Shown here piece by piece: positions 59,558-64,000 of a stretch of DNA of 64,000 nucleotides (its first letter is position 1; the number at the start of each line of letters is the position of its first letter). A program made the position numbers and the translations under genes. The notes under the pieces were generated by a model. The model had not been told where the DNA came from and did no database searches. It saw nothing but the letters and a program-made list of their open reading frames with translations. Origin of the DNA: Sesamum alatum (lineage: Eukaryota > Streptophyta > Magnoliopsida > Lamiales > Pedaliaceae); the NCBI GenBank assembly GCA_034509735.1, contig JACGWO010000001.1, positions 15,144,854 to 15,208,853 on the forward strand, read 5' to 3'.

Positions 59558-60202
59558 TGTTGGGAGAAATTGAGGGATGTGCGAGAATTGTGGATTATGA
59601 AGTCGAGGCAAGAGTTATACTCTTTATCTTTAAGACAATTATTGTCCCAGTCTGGTGCTAATGGAGACAATAATTTGTCTCTCAATATATAACGACTTAC
59701 AATCTCAAAGTAACAACACTATAAACTTTGAGAATAACGAACAAAAAAATATTTTGGAACTCTCTTACTAAACTGTACTTGCAGAATGTTTTTATTGCTT
59801 AAGAATGCTATAGAATGAATTGAATGAAAATGGAGTAGGTGGACCTATTTATAAAAGTTGAAAATGTATCGTTGAATGGGCATGCCCAATTATAAAAAAT
59901 GTCTTTTCATCCGAATGGACGTATCATTTCACCCAAATGACATAAAATTTCACTCAAATGGTCACATCGTTTCACTTAAAGGGTTTAATCCAATTGACAC
60001 ATCGTTTCAACCAAATGACACATCTATTTGGTTGATTAGACATGGTTGGATGATGATTGGACGTCATCAACCAACATCCACATATCACGAGCTTGTTATG
60101 CATCATACATCGTAAATCAATCACTTGTCACGATTTAATTCGATAGATACAAATTTATTAAATAAATTCATTCCTTAATTTACCATTCACATTTTTCCAA
60201 CA
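59558..60202 (-). repeat. 3' LTR of a truncated Ty1/copia element
   Basis: On the - strand it runs from TGTTGGAAAAATGTGAATGG to CAATTTCTCCCAACA, so both ends share TGTTGG/CCAACA. A purine tract (GTGGGGGTTTG, - strand) precedes it at about 60201-60212. A TATA-like TATAAATAGG on the - strand is near 59848-59858. The inside has an irregular repeat of CGTTTCA.CCAAATGACA. The outer target duplication cannot be tested because the other LTR is missing. Confidence 0.72.
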
Positions 60203-61063
60203 AACCCCCACATCAATAAAAATTAATGCATATGAACATGCAAATACTGAAGAGAGTTCCAAACGAGAAATTATTGCATTGAAAAAGTTAGCTTGTAGCT
60301 CTGAACCTTCCTTAGAGGAATATCATGGGATTTATTTGGCTAATCAGTGAACATGTTGTCTTGAACTGTTCAGTCGTTGGTGTAAACCAAGACAATAGTA
60401 CAACCACAATGCCTTCTCTAATATTTTTGGTTCTCACGATTTAGTCTATTTTGGCCTTGGACATCATCTTGGATCCATCAGTGTTTTACATTTGAAGCGG
60501 ATGTCTTCACACTTATATAGGTGATCTCCGACACTGTACTTGACTTAGTATATGAATCATTAAAAGCTTATAGCTTAACCTCTACCCTTTAGTATTTTAT
60601 ATGAATAGAATGGAGTAAAACTAGAAATGCTTTTCCCAATCTTTATAACTTAGTTGTCCCGTTGAACCAAGATCTTGGGATCTCCATTCAAAAAGGTTGA
60701 GTTACCGCTATAAAGATGTAATTGTTGGGGTTTGATCCAATTCCTCTCGACAAATAGTATACTTGATCTCTAGAAAGGCCTTTTGTTAATGAATGAACTA
60801 GATTATCCAGTGACTTAATATAGTCATGAATATGATTCATGTAGAGATCCACTGTCTTATGGTATTATATCTTCGATGTATACGTCTAAATTTATCATTA
60901 TACATATTGATCCCTTCCTATAGCCGAGTGACTATCACCATATGTCACAGTTGCAGGCACTGGTTTTGTTCAACAAGGAATGTCCTCCAAAAAATTACGA
61001 AGTCATTCAACTTATTCTCCAGCTTTATCTAGAGCTATAAAGTCGGATTGCATTGTAGAACGA
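60203..61063 (-). pseudogene. Ty1/copia pol tail (end of RNase H), truncated
   Basis: On the - strand the segment from 61063 reads RSTMQSDFIALDKAG, then LRNFLEDIPC and KPVPATVTYGDSHSAIG with stops between. These are the conserved end of copia RNase H (the STMESEF-type motif and the DSxxAI motif). The rest of pol is absent: the similarity stops abruptly at 61063. Several in-frame stops show it is dead. Confidence 0.78.
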
Positions 61064-62147
61064 GGCCATGTTTACTAACCTGACAAGTTTAGTATGGAAT
61101 ATATTAGATTCGTATTAAGTTCTGTACAATGTTGTATTAATTGTAGTTGGTGGGTGTTTACTTTCTCCTCATAAATGGCCCTTATGGCAGGATGTTAATG
61201 ATGACCCATTTACCAAACACCACAAAAACCAATATAACATTTGTCATTTACATTTTTGCCCCTTGACAAGACCACTGCATCAGCCATATCAGTGTAGACC
61301 CATTTTCAAAGTTCTTCCTGCATAAGCCATTGATGTTCCGCCCACCCTGCGTCATGCGCAATATTTTCACCGCAACCGCCTCTACAACTGAAGGTGCATT
61401 ACCACTTCGCCCCGGCGGTCCGATCGGCAACCACACAATTACCATTGAAAGGTACGATACTCTGTCTCTTACAGCCCCATTCTCCTTCTCTTTTACTTGA
61501 AACCTCCTGATGTCTGGTATTCCGTCTTCTACCTGTCATTAACGTGCTTCCGAAGACGTTTTGTTACTTTTTGCGGTTGATTTGTTCTGTGCATGTTTCG
61601 TTTGGCTGCTAATTTATATACCATCCATATGTGTCACTGTATGCGATCTTCAGCCGGCGACTCCGAGCGTGTCCGTGGTGGTGTGAAAATTATTAGGTGC
61701 CTGTGCATCCCTTCAGCTATACCTTTGCTTATGCTTACATCCACCATTTTCCCCCCCTATTTTGCTATTGAACCCATAACATTGACGGATTTCTGTTGGT
61801 ACACCCAAGTTTCTAACTTTCGCACGTTCGACACATAAGAAGTTGTCCTATGTATGTGTTTAGGGCCCAGCCTACTCACATGGGATTTGTTTACAGGGGC
61901 AACTCGAAATAGTCCATTGTATGCACGCACTGTATGTTAGCATTCATTTGGGTTTTCTGCCACTGCTCTGTACACGGTGTGATGGTTGTCATAATGTGCG
62001 CTCATGTGTTTCAACTTCCATCGTTGAGTTCAATCAACAGTTTGCCATGTTTGTTAACACATATGATACTTTCTCCCCAATCATCGTCCGGTTTACTCTG
62101 ATCAAAACATACGTAACCACGTCTCTTTTCATCCTCTTACATTGCAG
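61064..62147 (+). other. Left part of an unidentified segment, possibly a PIF/Harbinger-like element
   Basis: Copia similarity ends where GGCCATGTTTACTAACC begins, a sequence like the GGCC..TGTTT ends of Tourist/PIF elements. The other end would be beyond 64000 and no TWA target duplication is visible, so this is only a suggestion. A short frame from 61334 (MFRPPCVMRNIFTATAS) ends at a possible 5' splice site (AAAG-GTACGA, about 61448-61455). It could be an upstream exon. Confidence 0.3.
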
Positions 62148-62683
62148 ATGTCAAGGGAAAGTTCTGGCTGGGCCGACGACCGTTGGTCTGACTCCACCAC
62201 TTCCTCACGGACCTATTCAAGACACAGCGCTGCGTCGTTCGAGGATGCGATTCTGCTTACGTGTGAATGTGGGAAAAATATTGTTGTTCGAACCTCTTGG
62301 ACTAGGTTAAACCCCGGTAGACGATTCCGTGCTTGCCCTGGCAATGGGGTTAGTCCGAATTGTAGATATCCTATGACGGCATGCTAATGTCATTTTCTGG
62401 TACTCATTATTCACCCGTTCTTATGTTTGTGCAGCACTCCTACCGTGGTTCCCTCCAGTGGGTGGATCCACCCATGTGTAGAAGGGCAAAGGAAGTCATT
62501 CCGGGCTTGTTGTCCCGACTCTCGCGCGAGGAGGAATTGGTCAAGACGGCTTCCGATCGGGTTCAAGAGGTCGAGAGTGTAGTTCTACGGCTTCAACGTT
62601 TTGTGGTAGTTGTATTCATAGGGTGGTTTATGACTGTAGCTGCATTCTTGTACAACACATTCCGTCAGTCTAATGCACGTTAA
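62148..62683 (+). CDS. Small GRF-type zinc finger protein with C-terminal membrane helix, 2 exons
   Basis: Exons 62148-62348 and 62435-62683 join in phase 0 with a GT-AG intron of 86 bases to a 149-aa protein. After a Ser-rich N-terminus there is a GRF zinc finger: Cys39 and Cys41 in CECGKN, VRTSWTRLNPGRRFRACP with Cys63, and Cys82 in WVDPPMC. A short coiled coil (RLSREEELVKTASDRVQEVE) and a membrane helix (about 122-141, FVVVVFIGWFMTVAAFLY) follow. This is the layout of the plant At4g04775-like uncharacterised family, whose role is unknown and which is often found near transposons. The zinc-binding residues are intact. A splice-acceptor-like TTGCAG lies directly before the ATG, so a 5' UTR intron is possible. 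Confidence 0.72.
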
Positions 62684-62927
62684 ACGTCCCTGTGTTGAAG
62701 GAAGACCATGGTCCAATACCCATTATCTCAGCTTTTGACCGGTTCAGTGTTAAGGTCTTTACTCTTTTGTTGAACCACTTTTGTACATACATGTTTACAA
62801 GGCTACCTTAGTGGGGCTGAGACGAAATTTGCCTATTTCTTGTTATTTGGCTCCCTACTTTCAAGCATCTGTGGGCAGACGACGTTACTTGGGCTCTTGT
62901 AGGGAGGGTAGTATTTATCTCACTTAA

Positions 62928-63218
62928 TTGGAATGCCCAAACCTTAGCAATTCCTTATTTCCAACACGTCAAACAAGTAAGTCTGATTATCTGAAGTTTG
63001 TGCAGGTAAAACCTTGTGTGTTGGCTTACCGGTATGGCCCTGACCCAGATTGGGAAGCGTTGGGGATTCTTTTTAGCGATGAAGTAAATGACAATGCACA
63101 TATAGAGGGGGCAGACAACAATTTCTCTGATCTCCACCCGAGGCACGAAGTGTTAGACCTAGAGTACTCTTATGAGACGAAGGAGTCATCCGATACGTTG
63201 CTCGACAACGTTCTTTAG
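62928..63218 (+). CDS. Unrecognised ORF, possibly an exon
   Basis: Ninety-six codons downstream of the GRF gene on the same strand. The second half is acidic (DPDWEALGILFSDEVNDNA, EVLDLEYSYETKESSD). A possible splice acceptor (TTTGTGCAG, about 62998-63006) lies inside, so the true exon may start at about 63007 with VKPCVLAYRYGP. I recognise no domain. It may belong to the same transposon-like segment as the GRF gene. Confidence 0.3.
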   Translation: MECPNLSNSLFPTRQTSKSDYLKFVQVKPCVLAYRYGPDPDWEALGILFSDEVNDNAHIEGADNNFSDLHPRHEVLDLEYSYETKESSDTLLDNVL

Positions 63219-64000
63219 TTACATAATCTGACTGTTGTTGTCGTCTCAAGGAATGGGTTGTTTACAACTAGTTGTATTCCTCTTTCCATGTCGCTTAGTG
63301 TCAAATGCACAATGTTGTACACCATTCGGTGCAATTCATAACAGTCCATTTTTATTAAACTACGTAGTACATATTGTTCAAAACTATTGTTCTATAATCA
63401 CATATGGGATACACCCGAATGATCCTGTACGCTCTATTATGCATAAGCTCTTTCGTTTACTTGCATGCTCACTGGCCGAACGTCCGGAGAACTTCTGTTG
63501 GGTACGATGGGCCAAATAAATGTATGTGCGTTCTGACCTTCAAAATTAACGCGTATATCGCCCCCCCATAAGCCTCTCCGCTGCAGAACTCGGTTACATC
63601 CTACTACAAGTGTGTAGTTGATTCAATCACTATAACTTAGTAAATAAATGATATATCACATCAGTAAACGGTGGTGGTTGGAAAGCCAAACAAATTGGAT
63701 GCGGTTGTTGTGAAATGCAACTATTGCCCCTTGTGCAATAGTTAATGTATCACGATTGCCTATGCACCCTTCCAATCGGTCACTTACCTTGGGTGTTTAC
63801 AATTGGTTGTTGGTAAATAAAACCATAGCTTATACTACATAGTGACAAGGCCCTCACCCACCCTTTTGTCCATGCATTTACTCACTCACTATGAGGTAAA
63901 CTCAATATAAATGCATGCAGTTGCTTCTACTTCGGCAGGTTGCTCATAGGGAATCGAGTGCAAGGACTTTTCAGGGAGGCGGCACCAGGTATCTACCGGT
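63219..64000. other. Right edge of window, content not recognised
   Basis: Base composition is less AT-rich than in the MITE fields. An open frame at 63235-63519 has no known domain. I see no intact gene, and the segment continues past the window. Confidence 0.4.

Overview
This is nuclear DNA from a flowering plant. The evidence is spliced genes with GT-AG introns, a nucleus-encoded chloroplast protein gene (HCF173), an elongator tRNA-Met with the plant-type intron, Ty3/gypsy and Ty1/copia retrotransposons, MULE, hAT, CACTA and Helitron transposons, and a very AT-rich intergenic background. UGT85A-like genes and the general sequence style suggest a core eudicot, perhaps an asterid of the Lamiales. 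That placement is an inference and is not proven.

Layout from left to right. 1-9438: a decayed Ty3/gypsy element of the Tat type, on the + strand. It has a tRNA-Asp-like primer site, broken gag and pol with two RNase H domains, an antisense ORF of the 'putative gypsy-type transposon' family between pol and the 3' LTR, and a 3' LTR; the 5' LTR lies outside the window. 9.4-14.3 kb: small transposons and a solo LTR with a perfect 5-bp target duplication. 14.3-17.1 kb: a complete six-exon gene for a nitronate monooxygenase (2-nitropropane dioxygenase)-like FMN enzyme. 18.0-20.1 kb: a two-exon UGT85-type glycosyltransferase on the - strand, convergent with it. 20.7-31.1 kb: a dense MITE field with a SINE, Helitron ends and nested insertions. 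31.2-32.8 kb: a second UGT85 gene (+). 34.6-43.0 kb: more MITEs (MULE, hAT, CACTA) and a 2.6-kb Helitron. 43.5-45.0 kb: a third UGT85 gene (+). 46.2 kb: tRNA-Met. 46.8-53.3 kb: HCF173, 13 exons on the - strand, with a 2.86-kb Helitron inside intron 6. 53.9-59.3 kb: a complete but dead MULE with long terminal inverted repeats, carrying a nested hAT MITE. 59.6-61.1 kb: a truncated Ty1/copia element (-). 61.1-64.0 kb: a separate segment with a small two-exon GRF-zinc-finger membrane-anchored protein gene and unrecognised ORFs.

The functional content is therefore five protein genes of ordinary plant type (one nitronate monooxygenase-like, three UGT85 glucosyltransferases, HCF173), one tRNA gene and one probable small GRF-type gene. 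The three UGT85 genes share one phase-1 intron position and form a small family cluster. The two + strand copies encode proteins of identical length (472 aa) and look like a tandem duplication later separated by transposon insertions.

The most distinctive content is the transposon layer. At least five small inverted-repeat families carry GG-CC termini, and several copies have 9-10-bp target duplications that can be read directly. That points to Mutator-type transposition. One full-length MULE with a related terminus lies in the same window. I found no sign of a new multi-gene system. The best second-look items are the MULE-MITE network, the Helitron in the HCF173 intron, the paired Helitron ends near 22.4-23.0 kb, and the NMO-UGT85 neighbourhood.
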